A DNA stretch of 64,000 nucleotides from Rhytidiadelphus loreus (taxonomy: Eukaryota; Streptophyta; Bryopsida; Hypnales; Hylocomiaceae): positions 72,459,348-72,523,347 of the forward strand of contig OX344764.1 in NCBI GenBank assembly GCA_947034895.1, in the 5' to 3' direction. Both the position numbers and the translations under genes were made by a program. The notes beneath the pieces are model-generated. The model was not told where the DNA came from and searched no databases. It saw nothing but the letters and a program-made list of their open reading frames with translations. Positions 36,230 to 47,200 of the stretch are shown piece by piece (position 1 is the first letter of the stretch; each line of letters opens with the position of its first letter).

Positions 36230-37221
36230 GGTGGATTTAGGAGCACAAGCGAATCCAAAACTGTTGAGAAACACATTGGATGGGGGGAGTTCCGAATGCT
36301 GGGTCACCAGATGGTGGATTTCATTGCCCACTACTTCCAGTACATTGAAACTTTCCCTGTTCAGAGCCAGGCCCAGGTATTCACGCATTTGGATCCCTTC
36401 GTATAAAATTCCCTGTTATTTTAAATAACAAGTGTACCCAAAACGACAATTAAATGCCACTAAATGGGTGGGATTTCATGCGCCATTTTGAGAACTAAAT
36501 TCGCTAGCTGTGCTGATAAATATGTAAATATATTACACTTCATATACAAAATTGCGCACCTCTATGGTAGGAATGTAGGATTTCCAGCCCCATTCCTCCT
36601 CCCGGGATCTCTTAATCAAACTCATTCCCTTCCTTGACTCAGGGTTCATATTCAACTCACCGCACCATTTTATGGAATTGCCCTGATTTTGCGAAATTGA
36701 TATTCCATGTGTAGAGCCAGGTTTGCTCTTCATAAGCTCTACTTGAGTGTCTGTTTTAAAACATCTACTGTACCCGGAAAATGCATCAATCACAGTCAAC
36801 TTCTACGTACTAACCTTGTACATGTTTTTAAATATTTTGGACGTCACAACTTCCAATGTTTCAACCAGTGTACTTGTTGAAACTGATGCCTAGCCTGGAA
36901 GTGCTCCTCGATGGGAAGCAAAAATCATCCCAGGAAGTCCTTGATGGTAACTCTTGATTTCAAGTCCCTTTGAAGTCTCGATCTCAGGTGAGCGCTACTA
37001 GGAACTGAAAGGACGCATCTGATTTGCATGAATCTTCAGCTAGTCAGCTCCCTTTGAAAATATGGGAGTCAGATCTAATCTGAAAAAAGTCCTTTTGTGG
37101 GTGACGGATGATGGATCGATGTTGCATGCGTGCAGATAACTTATCAACACTAATTAAGCTCATGCTGGGCGTTACCCACAGGCAGAGTCTGAGTTTCATG
37201 CTCCACATCACTGATGTAGAC
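36230..37221 (+). pseudogene. Group II PLP decarboxylase (tyrosine/DOPA type) remnant, unit A
   Basis: 36230-36376 is a clean 49-codon exon with AG before and GT after, containing GEFRMLGHQMVDFIAHYF and ETFPVQSQ, the N-terminal signature of plant aromatic amino acid decarboxylases. At 36862-36945, QPVYLLKLMP and SLEVLLD match the next conserved block (QPGYL..LP..SLEEVLDD), but the frame shifts before the KIIPG part. At 37156-37221, MLGVTHRQSLSF matches the PGVTHWQSP block. No later exons (lysine/PLP site) were found, so this is a broken 5' fragment of a gene making aromatic monoamines. Confidence 0.75.
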
Positions 37222-37454
37222 TGGCTTCGGACCATTGAGAGATAGGTAGGACATTTGTCATTCGATTTCAAGTATCGTCATCAACGGAATGCATGCTGCG
37301 CGGAGCAGAGCTGGAATGATCGAGCAATATTCATTCAAGTTACTTACATCTTTTAGTTAGGGTTTGTTGATGGACCCTACCTATGTATGCAGGTGAAAAG
37401 GGTGGAGGGGTAATTCAGGGTTTGGCATGCGAGGCGTTGTTCGTGGTAATGTTA

Positions 37455-37762
37455 ACTACTTCTGGACTTTCAAGTGGATTCTAGACAATGCACCTCAAGG
37501 TCTCCAAATGATTATCTCTCAATGTTTGTATAGATCTCTTGATGTTTGTATAGATCTTCAGATGTTTTGTAAAGATCTCATGATGCATCTGGAGATCTCC
37601 AGATGATTATCTCTCAATGTTTGTATAGATCTCTTGATGTCTGTATAGATCTTCAGATGTTTTGTAAAGATCTCTTGATGCATCTGGAGATCTCCAGATG
37701 ATTATCTCTCGTTGATTATCTCCTGATGTTAATTCTGGACTTTCAAAAAGTCCAGAAGTAGT
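37455..37762. mobile_element. TIR element with internal 95-bp tandem repeats, unit A
   Basis: The ends ACTACTTCTGGACTTTCAA and the inverse (TTTCAAAAAGTCCAGAAGTAGT) are flanked by TA. The interior holds two full 95-bp repeats starting at 37501 and 37596 plus a partial at 37691, rich in 'agatctc' and 'gatgttt' motifs. Unit B has one repeat fewer. Confidence 0.75.
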
Positions 37763-38014
37763 TAAATGTAGCATAATTATGCCTTGAATTATTCCCTATG
37801 AATACAAGATGTTAAACACCAATTTTCATAGCAAAGTGATTCAAAAGAAATTTTGTTCTTTTTCAGTCCCTTAACCTAAGACATGTGGGTTTTCACTCCT
37901 AACTTTTGCATCGTTTGTCTGTTGTTTGTTAAATTTGAAACAAAAGGTATGTGTGGTAGTTGTAGATGTTGAGTTATTGTTTTGCATTTTTTTTTAAAAT
38001 TGTATACTACTTTA

Positions 38015-38810
38015 ATCCCTAAGGGACCGGACTGTGTTTTTTGGCTGTATAAATTTTTTGGGCAGGTACCTACGAGCGGAGATTTTCATATTTGGGGCTG
38101 AAATTCTAATAGAACGTGGGGGCAAGGAAGATCTTTCATATGCACCAAATTTCATGACATTTGGAAATACGAGTCAAAAGTTATAGCCTAATATGTTACT
38201 TTTTTCCCCAACCGGGCAGTTCGGACAGATAACAAAAAATCACTTTTTGCAGAAAAAAAAATTTGGAATTGATTTTCTAGAGTTTTATATACACAAAAAG
38301 CTTTGAATCATTCCATTTTGATCAATGAGTCAAATGTTATGAGGATTTTTTGTTTGCGGGCAGTTTTGGATTTCCTACTCTAAAATAAACTTTGAAATCC
38401 TTTATCTTACCCAATTTTCAATATTTTTGGACAAAAATAAAATCATAGGATGTACTATTCCAATGATCTTAAATTTTTCAAGCATGTGGCCAACTTGTCT
38501 AGGAAAACAAATCCAAAGAAGCACCACCTTTTAGGTCATTTTTTCATTAAAATATGAGCTTGTGAAGTGCAGCTGCCCTGCTTCTCGCAGGGTCAAAAAA
38601 ATGATTTTAGTTAATTTGAATGCTTATATCTTGCAATCTCTCCGGTGGAAATGTCTGAAATTTTTACCACATGTTTTTGATACTATATAATACAAGATCA
38701 TATGGTTAGATATGTCAAAAAAAGTTTTTTCTCAAAATTTTGGTACTTGTACTAGAAACAACAGTTTTGGAGCGTTTTTGGTGAAAGTATAGTGACGGTC
38801 CTTTATGGGT
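38015..38810. mobile_element. MITE with ACCCWTAAAGGACC-type ends, unit A
   Basis: The left end ATCCCTAAGGGACCGGAC and right end GTGACGGTCCTTTATGGGT are imperfect inverses flanked by TA. About 796 bp, no coding capacity. Present at the same place in unit B (59531-60326). Confidence 0.75.
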
Positions 38811-38862
38811 TAATAGTCTCCAATTGGATACTTATCTTGGCCATTTTGGGGGGTAGTGCTAT

Positions 38863-39147
38863 CATTAGAGGGGATTTAGTTCCTTTGGAGGGCTGTGAAT
38901 TCCCCTGGGCTGAAAACAGTCCGACAACAATTCACAGTTACTGCCTGATGTGGCAAGGTCACTATCACGTCACTTTTCTTTTTTAAATTTAAAAAAATTT
39001 AAAAAAATTAAACTTATTGTTTCATTTTTAAATTTTTCAAAAAAATTATTAAAAAAAATCTGGCAGCGGCCGTTTCCGGACTGTTGGGGTAACAACTCCA
39101 AGAACAAGCCTAAAACAACCCTCCCGACCTCCAAATCTCCTCTAATG
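38863..39147. mobile_element. MITE, CATTAGAGGRGATTT family, unit A
   Basis: The ends CATTAGAGGGGATTT and AAATCTCCTCTAATG are inverse. The centre has 'gtggcaaggtcac' and an A/T-homopolymer palindrome before 'ctggcagcgg', as in 24853-25177. Unit B copy at about 60379-60663. Confidence 0.75.
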
Positions 39148-39794
39148 TTTTAATCCAAAAATGAGAATCTGAAGCTCAAAATTGGGATATAAGGACTTCT
39201 ACTAAAACTACACAAGTTCAAGAAGAAATTTTCTAAAAATAGTAAACTATATACCTTTCACATGTGCTCAAAGTGCACTACCTTTGTTCAAGTGTGGAAA
39301 ACACAATTTTTTTTCTAAATGGATGATAATGGTTAGGAAAAAAGACTTATTTTACTTTGTTGTTGTGAATTTCTTTACTATTTTCTAAAATTCAAATTTC
39401 AAAGTATCTATTTGCTTTTCATTTCATTTTCTATCACTCTTTTTGTGTGCACAACTTTTAGAGATAAATTTTTCTAGCCTCGAATTTTCACAGACATTCT
39501 ATTTTGAATACTTTACAAATTATCCATATTTTCTTTCATTTAAAAAGAATTTATTCCAAAAGTCACAATACTCTAGTTTTCAAGTTGTTTTGAACCAAAA
39601 ACAACAATCATGTGTTTCTTGCAATGATCCAATGGTGGTTTATACAAATGTCACTTCATAGACCATTGTCACCCCATATACTTAAAAGGTGAAAGATGTT
39701 GAGGATCCTTTTTCAAACCAATCAATACTCTTCATTATCACATTTGTATGCAAGTTTATCTAGCAAAGCAAGTCTCTCAATATCACATTGTGAG
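39148..39794. other. Unit A intergenic, nothing recognised
   Basis: AT-rich; the 72-codon frame at 39443-39661 is identical in unit B but so is the noncoding DNA around it, so conservation is not evidence of coding. No motif recognised. Confidence 0.5.
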
Positions 39795-40044
39795 GGTCGA
39801 GGTGAACTGACCCGCTCGCTTATCCCCTCCAAGTCAGTGCACGGGGTGTAAGTAAAAAACAAGACCCCCTATTTTGTGTCCAGAAAATGTATACTCTACA
39901 TCTCTCCTAGCTCATTTGGAGTCTCATTTGGAGTCTCTGGTTGCAAATATGAATTCAAAAATTGCAAATTTTATCATGCATGGGAAATAAAAAATTTCAG
40001 GGTTTTCCTTGGGGGACGATTGAGGGGGTCAGTTCACCCCGGCC
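39795..40044. mobile_element. Mutator-like MITE with 9-bp duplication CATTGTGAG, unit A
   Basis: Flanked by perfect direct repeats CATTGTGAG at 39786-39794 and 40045-40053. The ends GGTCGAGGTGAACTGACCC and the inverse of GGCCGGGGTGAACTGACCC match at 17 of 19 positions. A 9-bp duplication with these ends is typical of Mutator-like transposons. 250 bp, non-coding. Confidence 0.85.
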
Positions 40045-40864
40045 CATTGTGAGGGAACAGAGTGAGTTTGAACCTAGAGCCTCTCCTTATGGTAGTCCAG
40101 AGGGTAACATCAAAAAGTATGCCCACCCGGCTTCGCTGCAGCCTTGGTGGTTTGCCTTGAATTTTAGTTTGTCACTTGTCAACTTGCCAACCCCAGGCCA
40201 TTTACAGCTAATAAGTTAGGGGCTTGTTATCCAATTTTTTTCCTGAAGTAAAGGTACCTTTACTTGTGTCAAAATAAATAAATAAATAAAGATGCATGTA
40301 CTGCATAGCACCTAAATGAGATCTTTGCTTGCAGGCTTCAAAGACCATGATTCTGATTGATTCAAAAATTGATTTGGATCACATAGTGCAATTCATTGAA
40401 GCTGTGGATGGGGATGCACATGACTGTATGGGATGGACTTCTGTAGGCCTACATCTGAAACCATTGTAACCTTGCTAAGCATCTTGAATCACTTTGGGGA
40501 GTCAATCATTGCTTTGAGGTTTGAGGTACTTCAAAAATCAACCCCTATAGATTCTTGTCTAAAATGTACAAATTCTGTAATTCATGAAATTCTAGGATCA
40601 CATTCTTTTGGATACGCCTATTATCAACAAATTAACACCTTCTTTAAAGTATAAGTTTTCATTTATATCATGTCCAAAAAATGCATTAAAAAAATTCTAG
40701 AGTTCTCTCTTTGACTTCCAACAAGATCCAACAAACAATAAAGTGATTTAAGAACAGGAACAATACTCACTTGCACATTTGTTCAAACACATTCATTTGC
40801 AGTGTAGTTACCTTACACGTAACTGCAGTAGTAATGATCACTAGACTTGGGAAAAACACATATA
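40045..40864. other. Unit A intergenic with an (AAAT)n run
   Basis: A short 'aataaataaataaataaa' run lies near 40267-40287. The small frames around 40.4 kb shift between units A and B, so they are unlikely to be coding. Confidence 0.5.
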
Positions 40865-41313
40865 AGGTAGAACTACCTATCACCCCCCTGATTTGCAATC
40901 TGACTATCTTGGGGTTAATTTCAAGAAGGGCACATATTTTTCAGAGGTGTGTTTTTGTTTCATGGATCAAACCCAAGTGGAATTATAATTTTCCGATTAA
41001 AATTATAATTTCTGTGAATTTTTGAAGTGGTCAGCCCTAAAATTACAAAACCACTTGTAGAGTGAGGTCATAATTGTCCCCTGAACAACCCATTACCGCC
41101 TAATGAAGTACTAGATATTCTCTATTAATGGAGTGACACGTAAACCCTTGTTGTCATAAAATCCCTGATTTTGTCATTGAATTCTCTGATTTTGTTATAA
41201 AAGGAAGGAAATTGGAGGGGATTTTAGGTGGAATTGGGGCCAAAGTTGGTGACGGAATTGGGTTGGTCTATTGATGGAATTGGGCTGCAAAACGGTGATG
41301 GGTGTTTCGACCT
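40865..41313. mobile_element. MITE polymorphic between units, TA duplication
   Basis: 449 bp between TA at 40863-40864 and TA at 41314-41315. The left end AGGTAGAACTACCTATCACC and the inverse of the right end, AGGTCGAAACACCCATCACC, agree at 16 of 20. Unit B has the empty sequence 'cacatatactagttt' with a single TA near 62360. Its body aligns in inverse orientation with parts of 41882-43268. Confidence 0.9.
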
Positions 41314-41881
41314 TACTAGTTTGTTATCTAAGGAAATTAAAACTAGCACCTACCAATGAACATGGAGAGACAACATTTAGTGTATTATGAGCCGCTTTAT
41401 TTTCTGAAATTGCCAACTGAAAATCAAAACTTCAAGCAAATTACTAATCAATTAACCTTGAAATGCCTATTTAAGGAGCTAAAATTTGGCTTTGGAATGA
41501 CTTTAGTAGCTTACTAGAAGTTGTACAATAACAAGATCACCCTACAATACAAAGAGATCAAATAAACTTGCAATACACTAGGCATTTTGTTTACCAACTA
41601 TTTTTCTTCAATTCCCAAATTGAACTGGTTTTTCAAGTATGGAGGGTGGTTATTTTCTCTATTTTATACTCAAAAAAGAAAAAAAAATTCACCAAGTTTT
41701 TGCTAATGTTTTCCAATTGCAACTAGTTTTTTTTTCCAATTCCACTAGCAAACTTTGAACTAGTTATAGAGTTTCCCGGACATTGGCCTAGTGCCCCAAA
41801 GGATGAACTTTCTCCAACTGTCTTGTTAGAATCCAATAGGGTTTCTCCTTTTGGTTTAGGTGTTTGCTGATCTTGCCTATA

Positions 41882-43268
41882 AGGTGAACTAGACCATTAT
41901 CATTTGGTTCCCAATTTCATCAGTAGACCTATCCAATTCTGTCCAGAAAACATCTAAATCCATTCTTTTTATGACAAAATCAAAGCAGTTTGTGACAAAA
42001 TCAAATTTTTTATGACAACAAAGGATAATGTGTCACTCCTAGTAATGATGAATACTTAGTACTTGACTTGGACGGTTATGAATTGATTAAGATACTTTTA
42101 TAACTCTAGTTTATATACGGTTCTGTAATTTCAAAGTAGATCACTTCAAAAATTCACAAAAATTACAATTACAATTACAATTTATAATTTTACTTGAGTT
42201 TGATTTGTAAAACCTGCCCGCAACTTTGAAAAATTTATACCCTTCATCAAATTAACCCCAAAGTGACATTCAATTTCTAGGGTTCAAAAACATTATTGCT
42301 TTGAAGCTTTATGGATCTAAATGTCTTCAAGTTATACAAATCTCAACCGTACAATCTTGTAGTGTACATGTTGTAGATGACATGTACAAAATTTGAAGTC
42401 ATTTGGCCACATAGATTGCAAGATCATAATGTTTTAGTATTGAAAATGGATGCTAAAATTTTCCCCAAAACACATTTGGAGGTGAAGTTTGATTTCTAAA
42501 CCTACTCAAATGAAAAAACTTTACACTACAAAAAGATTCAAAACTAGTATACAAACACATTGGTGGGAAAAAAAAAATTCATTCAATTGAATCATTGTGT
42601 CTACAAAACGGCTTTGAAATGTCAAAAATCAACAAGAAATATTGCAAAAAACACATCTAAAGCTGAACCTCCTTCTACTAGAATGCTTCTCAATCACTCA
42701 TTAACTCTTGGATTAACATGAAATTTTAGCCACAAAAACTAGACTAGTATGCGCAACTTTTCCAAAAAGAATTATTGAAAATGGACTCTGTATGAAGAAG
42801 AAACAAGCCGCCAAAGTTCACTACACTCCAAAAATGGCAGGATTTTGAACTTCGAATTGCTCCCAAACATTCAAAACAATTTGGATTGACATGAAAACTT
42901 TACCACAATAATTATACTTCAAGGAGAACAAAATCCAACAAATTTTATTGAAAATGATCAATGGATGAAGGAGATACAAGGCCCCAAAGTTGCAGCCCTA
43001 AAATGGAGTTTGGTGGACTCAAATTGAAGTTGTGAACTTCGATTGGCTTCCAAAAAATCAATACATCTTGGATTGATCTCAAAACTTTACCATACAAACT
43101 AGAAGAGAGAACACAACTTTCCCAACAAATTTTATTGAATTTGGAACTTGAATGCAAAATTTACAGCACTTTGAGCTGGACTTTAAACTTTGAGAAGACA
43201 CTTTCTGTCCTCTTTGTCACTTTGGGGTTAACCCCAACATATTCAGATTGCAAATCAGGGTGATAAGG
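41882..43268. mobile_element. Larger, older relative of the 40865 MITE
   Basis: 41882-42270 is an inverted relative of most of 40865-41313 (shared 'ttgttgtcataaaa', 'gattttgtca', 'gtgaatttttgaagtg'). The right end near 43245-43266 matches the other terminus ('gattgcaaatcagggtgat'). The intervening 1 kb is extra sequence. The left terminus is TA plus AGGTGAACTAGACC; the right terminus is truncated by the adjoining element at 43271. Unit B carries it from 62931. Confidence 0.55.
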
Positions 43269-43270
43269 TA

Positions 43271-43674
43271 AGGTGTTCTAAAAGCGCCCATCTTCTCCAA
43301 ACCGTCCCTATTTTTAGGTGGAAAATGGAGATAAGGTGATCTTTAAATGGACCACTTTAGCAATTGAATGCATCAAGGAAAATTTGTTTTTCTATTGTAA
43401 GAGCCAATCATTGACTTTGATTTCTGCAAATTTCTTTACAAGTTGCAAGTGGATGCATTTTGGGAGACCTATGGTCACAAATAGGTGTCCACACCTGAAA
43501 TCTTTGAAAATCCATAAGTAATTCAAAATGCTTGGAAAATTACGAAACCACTTGGGTTCTCTGGAAAATTCATTTGTCTTTCTTTGAAAAATAATCCAAA
43601 ATTCTTACGGTCTCCATAAGCATATGAAAAAGGTGGAACAGCTCTTAAATGGGCGCTTTTAGAGCATGTTACCT
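43271..43674. mobile_element. MITE, TAAGGT..TCTAAAAGCGCCC ends
   Basis: 404 bp flanked by TA. The left end AGGTGTTCTAAAAGCGCCC is the inverse of the right end GGGCGCTTTTAGAGCATGTTACCT apart from a short gap. Its interior matches 22155-22390 in opposite order. Confidence 0.75.
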
Positions 43675-43743
43675 TAATGGGCTGGTTTACCTTACATCTT
43701 GTACCATGCCACATAGTAGGGTTTGCTAAAGCCATTCCAAATG

Positions 43744-43967
43744 GCCAGGGTGAACTGACCCCTTCGCTAGGCGCTGTGGGCAAACCCTGAAATTATTTAT
43801 TTTTTGCGCATGAATTTTTTTGCAAAATTTTAATTCATTTTTGCAATCAGAGACCCCAAATTAGTTAAGAGAGGTCAAGAGTATACCCTAGAACGGCCCA
43901 AAATAGGAGGCTTTTTTTTACATGCACCCCTGGTAAGGTCGAGCGAGGGGGTCAATCCACCCTGATC
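43744..43967. mobile_element. Mutator-like MITE with 9-bp duplication TTCCAAATG
   Basis: Flanked by TTCCAAATG at 43735-43743 and 43968-43976. The ends GCCAGGGTGAACTGACCCC and the inverse of GATCAGGGTGGATTGACCC are related. 224 bp, same family as 39795-40044. A further truncated copy starts near 44011 ('ggctagggagaactgacct'). Confidence 0.85.
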
Positions 43968-44399
43968 TTCCAAATGAGGGACACCATCCTCTCTGCCCCC
44001 ATTGCAGACGGCTAGGGAGAACTGACCTTCTCGCTCGGCCTTGCGGGCAAACCCTGGAATTATTTATTTTCTGCACATGAATTTTTTTGCAAATTTTGAA
44101 TTCATTTTTGCGATCAGAGACCTTAAATTACCTAGGTGAGGTCAAGAGTATACTCTAGAATGGCCCCAAATAATAACGTCTATTGTAACATCTAAATGTT
44201 TTATTGAACGTTATTATATTGACATTAAAATAAAAGTTGTTCTACTAGACGTCACCTAAAATCCATCATTGAAAATTATAAAACATCACATAAAACATGG
44301 ATTTCTTATAATTCTAAGTTGGTCAATTTTGCATACACTTTCTTTTGTTTTAACTTCTGCACTATGACATATTTTTTATATTAGAAGTGTCATTTCTTA

Positions 44400-45324
44400 A
44401 CCCCTAAAGGACCATTGTCCCCTCGGGGGACAAAATGGATTTCGGGCAAGTTCCTATGATCTCAATTTTCACTGAATTTTTTTGAAACTTTCCCATAAGA
44501 TAGGAAAACTTATGAGCTTTGTGGGAATATAAATTTTATTTCAATTGGTGCCCAAGAGCAAAAGTTATGGCATCTTAAACATAATTTACACGTCACCGAG
44601 CAGAGAAATAAATCTACAAAAATTTGAAATTAATTTTTTAATTTTTTTCTTCTTAAAGATCATATTTTTGTCTACATGTGAAGCTTTGATTCATTCCATT
44701 TGGATTAGTAATGTGAAAGTTATGAACAATCTTGTTTTTCAGGCAATTTGAGCATCTTCTTGAAAAAATAACTCATAGGATTCAATTTTGAATGCAATTT
44801 TCACAATTTTTCAAAATAAATTGTTTGACAAGGTCAACTTTTCTATTTAGAACAATCTCACTGTTGAGATTATTGTGTTTCAATCCCATTTTAGAGCTAT
44901 TAAAGATTTAGTTTTTCTTTCAATCTTGGACCTACTTGTACTGAACAATTTTTTAAAGAATGAAAATCAATCATGTTTTTTTTTTATTTTTTTTTCTAGA
45001 CTTTCAACTCAATTCTTCAACACAAAATTTTTTAAATTCAAGGTCCATGGTGTAATTTTTTTCCCCAAATGGCATTCAAAGTCATCTGAAATTGCAGGCT
45101 AGTGTTCAAAACAACTTTCTTTTTTCAACTTTGAATGTTAATATCTTCCAATCTTTACGGTCAAACTCCATGAAATTTTTACCACATGATACTAGACTAG
45201 TAAAGTACAAGATCCTACGGTTAGATTCTAAAAAAAGTATTTTTTTGTTTTTTTGGATGAATGCAGCAAAAATGGCAGTTTTGAGTAGTTTTTGACAGAC
45301 GAACGACCCTGGTCCTTTAGGGGT
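44400..45324. mobile_element. MITE with ACCCCTAAAGGACCA ends, TA duplication proven
   Basis: 925 bp between TA at 44398-44399 and TA at 45325-45326. The ends ACCCCTAAAGGACCA and TGGTCCTTTAGGGGT are near-perfect inverses. Unit A has the empty site with one TA at 19877-19878 in matching flanks ('agtgtcatttcttaatgtgc'). The small frames inside are not genes. Confidence 0.9.
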
Positions 45325-45544
45325 TAATGTGCATCAAGTGGATTTTGACATCACCTAAATGACACTTCTAGCATGCTATACCTTGGAGCTTTGAAAATTT
45401 ATAAACTAATTCACAACGCTTTCAATAATTATAGAACCTGCATTTTGATTCATAGTCGTTTACCACGGTGTGAAAATTGTTGCTCATTTCCTAGAGCACA
45501 TTAGCTATGTCACACAGCTTATTTGCCTGATTTTACGTGTAGTT

Positions 45545-45880
45545 ACCTTTATAGTTTATATAAATAATGCTAGAATGTAAGCCATTCTTTGTGAGTGACA
45601 CATCCTGTACTGTACTGTACACTTGAGCATATGAATAGGAGACTTATCAGTTCTAATATCAAGATCATTGCTTGCCTTAGTTTCATAGCATTTAGTTCTG
45701 CATTAACCCTGCTGCACAAGTTCAATGTGAAATGATACTCAATGACAAAGTTCGGCAACAAGAAACTGCAACAAAGTTGCATTTCACAAAAGAACCTGCT
45801 CACTAAGTCATGAACTAAAAGACTTCACGGACACATGTGGGATTGTGGGCAACATTGAGCACCAAACTTATTAGACATCA
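45545..45880. repeat. Diverged extra copy of the kinase 3' flank
   Basis: 45565-45720 resembles 35435-35600 ('ccattctt', 'gagtgacacatcctgtactg', 'gagatc/agatcattgctcgcc' phrases) at clearly lower identity than the A/B copies. It sits in unit B where unit A has no such sequence (between 20.10 and 20.11 kb). Confidence 0.55.
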
Positions 45881-45899
45881 AAAGATGAGGTGTAATTTA

Positions 45900-46558
45900 A
45901 CCCCTAAATGTTCGAGGCACCAAAATCAGGTGTTTTTGCAAAACTTTGAAGTTAAATAAAACCTAACCAATCAAGTTGCTATTTTTAGTAGTTTATATTT
46001 TTGAAAAAGTTCTTCTTGAAGTCTAGTTTTAGCATCAAAAATCCGATCTTGAAAATAAATGATAGTGATTTTTCTATTCAAGATTTTGTGCAAGGGGTAC
46101 CTTTGCAATCTTGACTTCATGTAGTGTTGAGAGCTCTTGGAAATGAGCCTCAAATACAGTAGATCTTGGAGAAAAAATCACATTCAAAATTCATTTAAAA
46201 AAATTATAGAGTAGATTTTGAGAAGCCATAAATTGATTGGGGTTATACATGTTAGGCCCTTAAAACCTCATATTTTTCTGGTCACCAACTTTTTAGATTT
46301 GACTTCTGAAAACGTGATTGAAAGACTTCACATCACTTTTGCAGTTTTAACACCCTCATGGTCAGACATTATAATCTTTCACTCTATAAGTGATATTGTT
46401 GTGTTTTCTTTTCCTATGAGATCTCTACCATGTCTAATTTGAATTCGTACGGTTATAATTCAAAAAAAATATTGATACAATGTATCAAAATGTTGGCATT
46501 TTGTTCAATTTAGAGCAAATTCTAAGAAGCTCAAAACAAGCCTTGGACATTTAGGAGT
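45900..46558. mobile_element. MITE with ACCCCTAAATG-type ends (unit B)
   Basis: 659 bp flanked by TA. The left end ACCCCTAAATGTTCGAGGC is the imperfect inverse of the right end GCCTTGGACATTTAGGAGT. It occupies the same target as 20115-21025 in unit A but has a different interior. Confidence 0.7.
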
Positions 46559-47200
46559 TAAGAGACATTCTTGTCATTTAAAAGAAATAAGTTGGATTTT
46601 ATTCTCCACCAACTCTACCTCCCTTGTACAAAAGGTTTGGTTGTGCTTTTAGTGTTTATCATTATCTTTTGCAATATTATGAGTTGGTAATTTAATTTAT
46701 TTACAAATTTGTAAAACAATCCATTCTCTAAATCTCCAGAGTCCCAAACCCTTAGTTAGTAGCCATAATTTTTATTTTCTTAATCAATAATTGTATTTAG
46801 AATTCCTCTTTTACAAACCCATTGCAAAAGCATTAATCTAAATTCTCAATATTTAGGATTTCATTAATTATGGAAGGAATTTCAAATTTCAAAAAATTCA
46901 AATTTGATTTATAAATATTGGTTATAGTAATTATAAATCTAACCAAAAGAGCAATCATTCAGAATCTACAACTTTTGTGTACAAGTCAATGTCATGTTTT
47001 TTTTTCTAAAGTAAGTTGTTTACAATACATCTTTATAAGCTTCAAATCAATAGATGAATCAATACAATTAGAGGTTAATTTTTCCTCGATTCATTCAAAT
47101 TCCATTTAAGGATCACTTCATCTCTACTCTCCAACTAAAAAAAATAACAATTTGAATCGAAGGAGAAGGGTGCTTTTAGAGCATACTACCTTATAGTTTA
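46559..47200. other. Unit B intergenic, diverged from 21.03-21.56 kb
   Basis: Collinear with unit A ('aaaaggtttggttgtgct', 'cattaattatggaaggaatttc') at moderate identity with many small indels. No gene recognised. Confidence 0.5.

Larger units (their letters stand above)
19810..44324. repeat. Tandem duplication unit A (about 24.5 kb)
   Basis: Homology to unit B starts at about 19810 ('gggtacactttcttttc') versus about 44325 ('gcatacactttcttttg') and runs collinearly: 24.0 with 49.0, 25.6 with 49.6, 31.9 with 53.5, 36.2 with 57.8 and 42.9 with 64.0 kb. The unit contains one pseudokinase gene, a decarboxylase remnant and many MITEs. The right boundary is inferred from unit B starting at about 44.32 kb; its counterpart in B lies outside the window. 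Confidence 0.8.

Noticed and set aside
36533..36799. 88-codon minus-strand frame kept in both units
   Set aside because: Falls inside the decarboxylase remnant; the surrounding noncoding DNA is equally conserved and no family is recognised.
37501..37715. CRISPR-like array
   Set aside because: Repeats are contiguous 95-bp tandem units without spacers, in a plant nuclear context.
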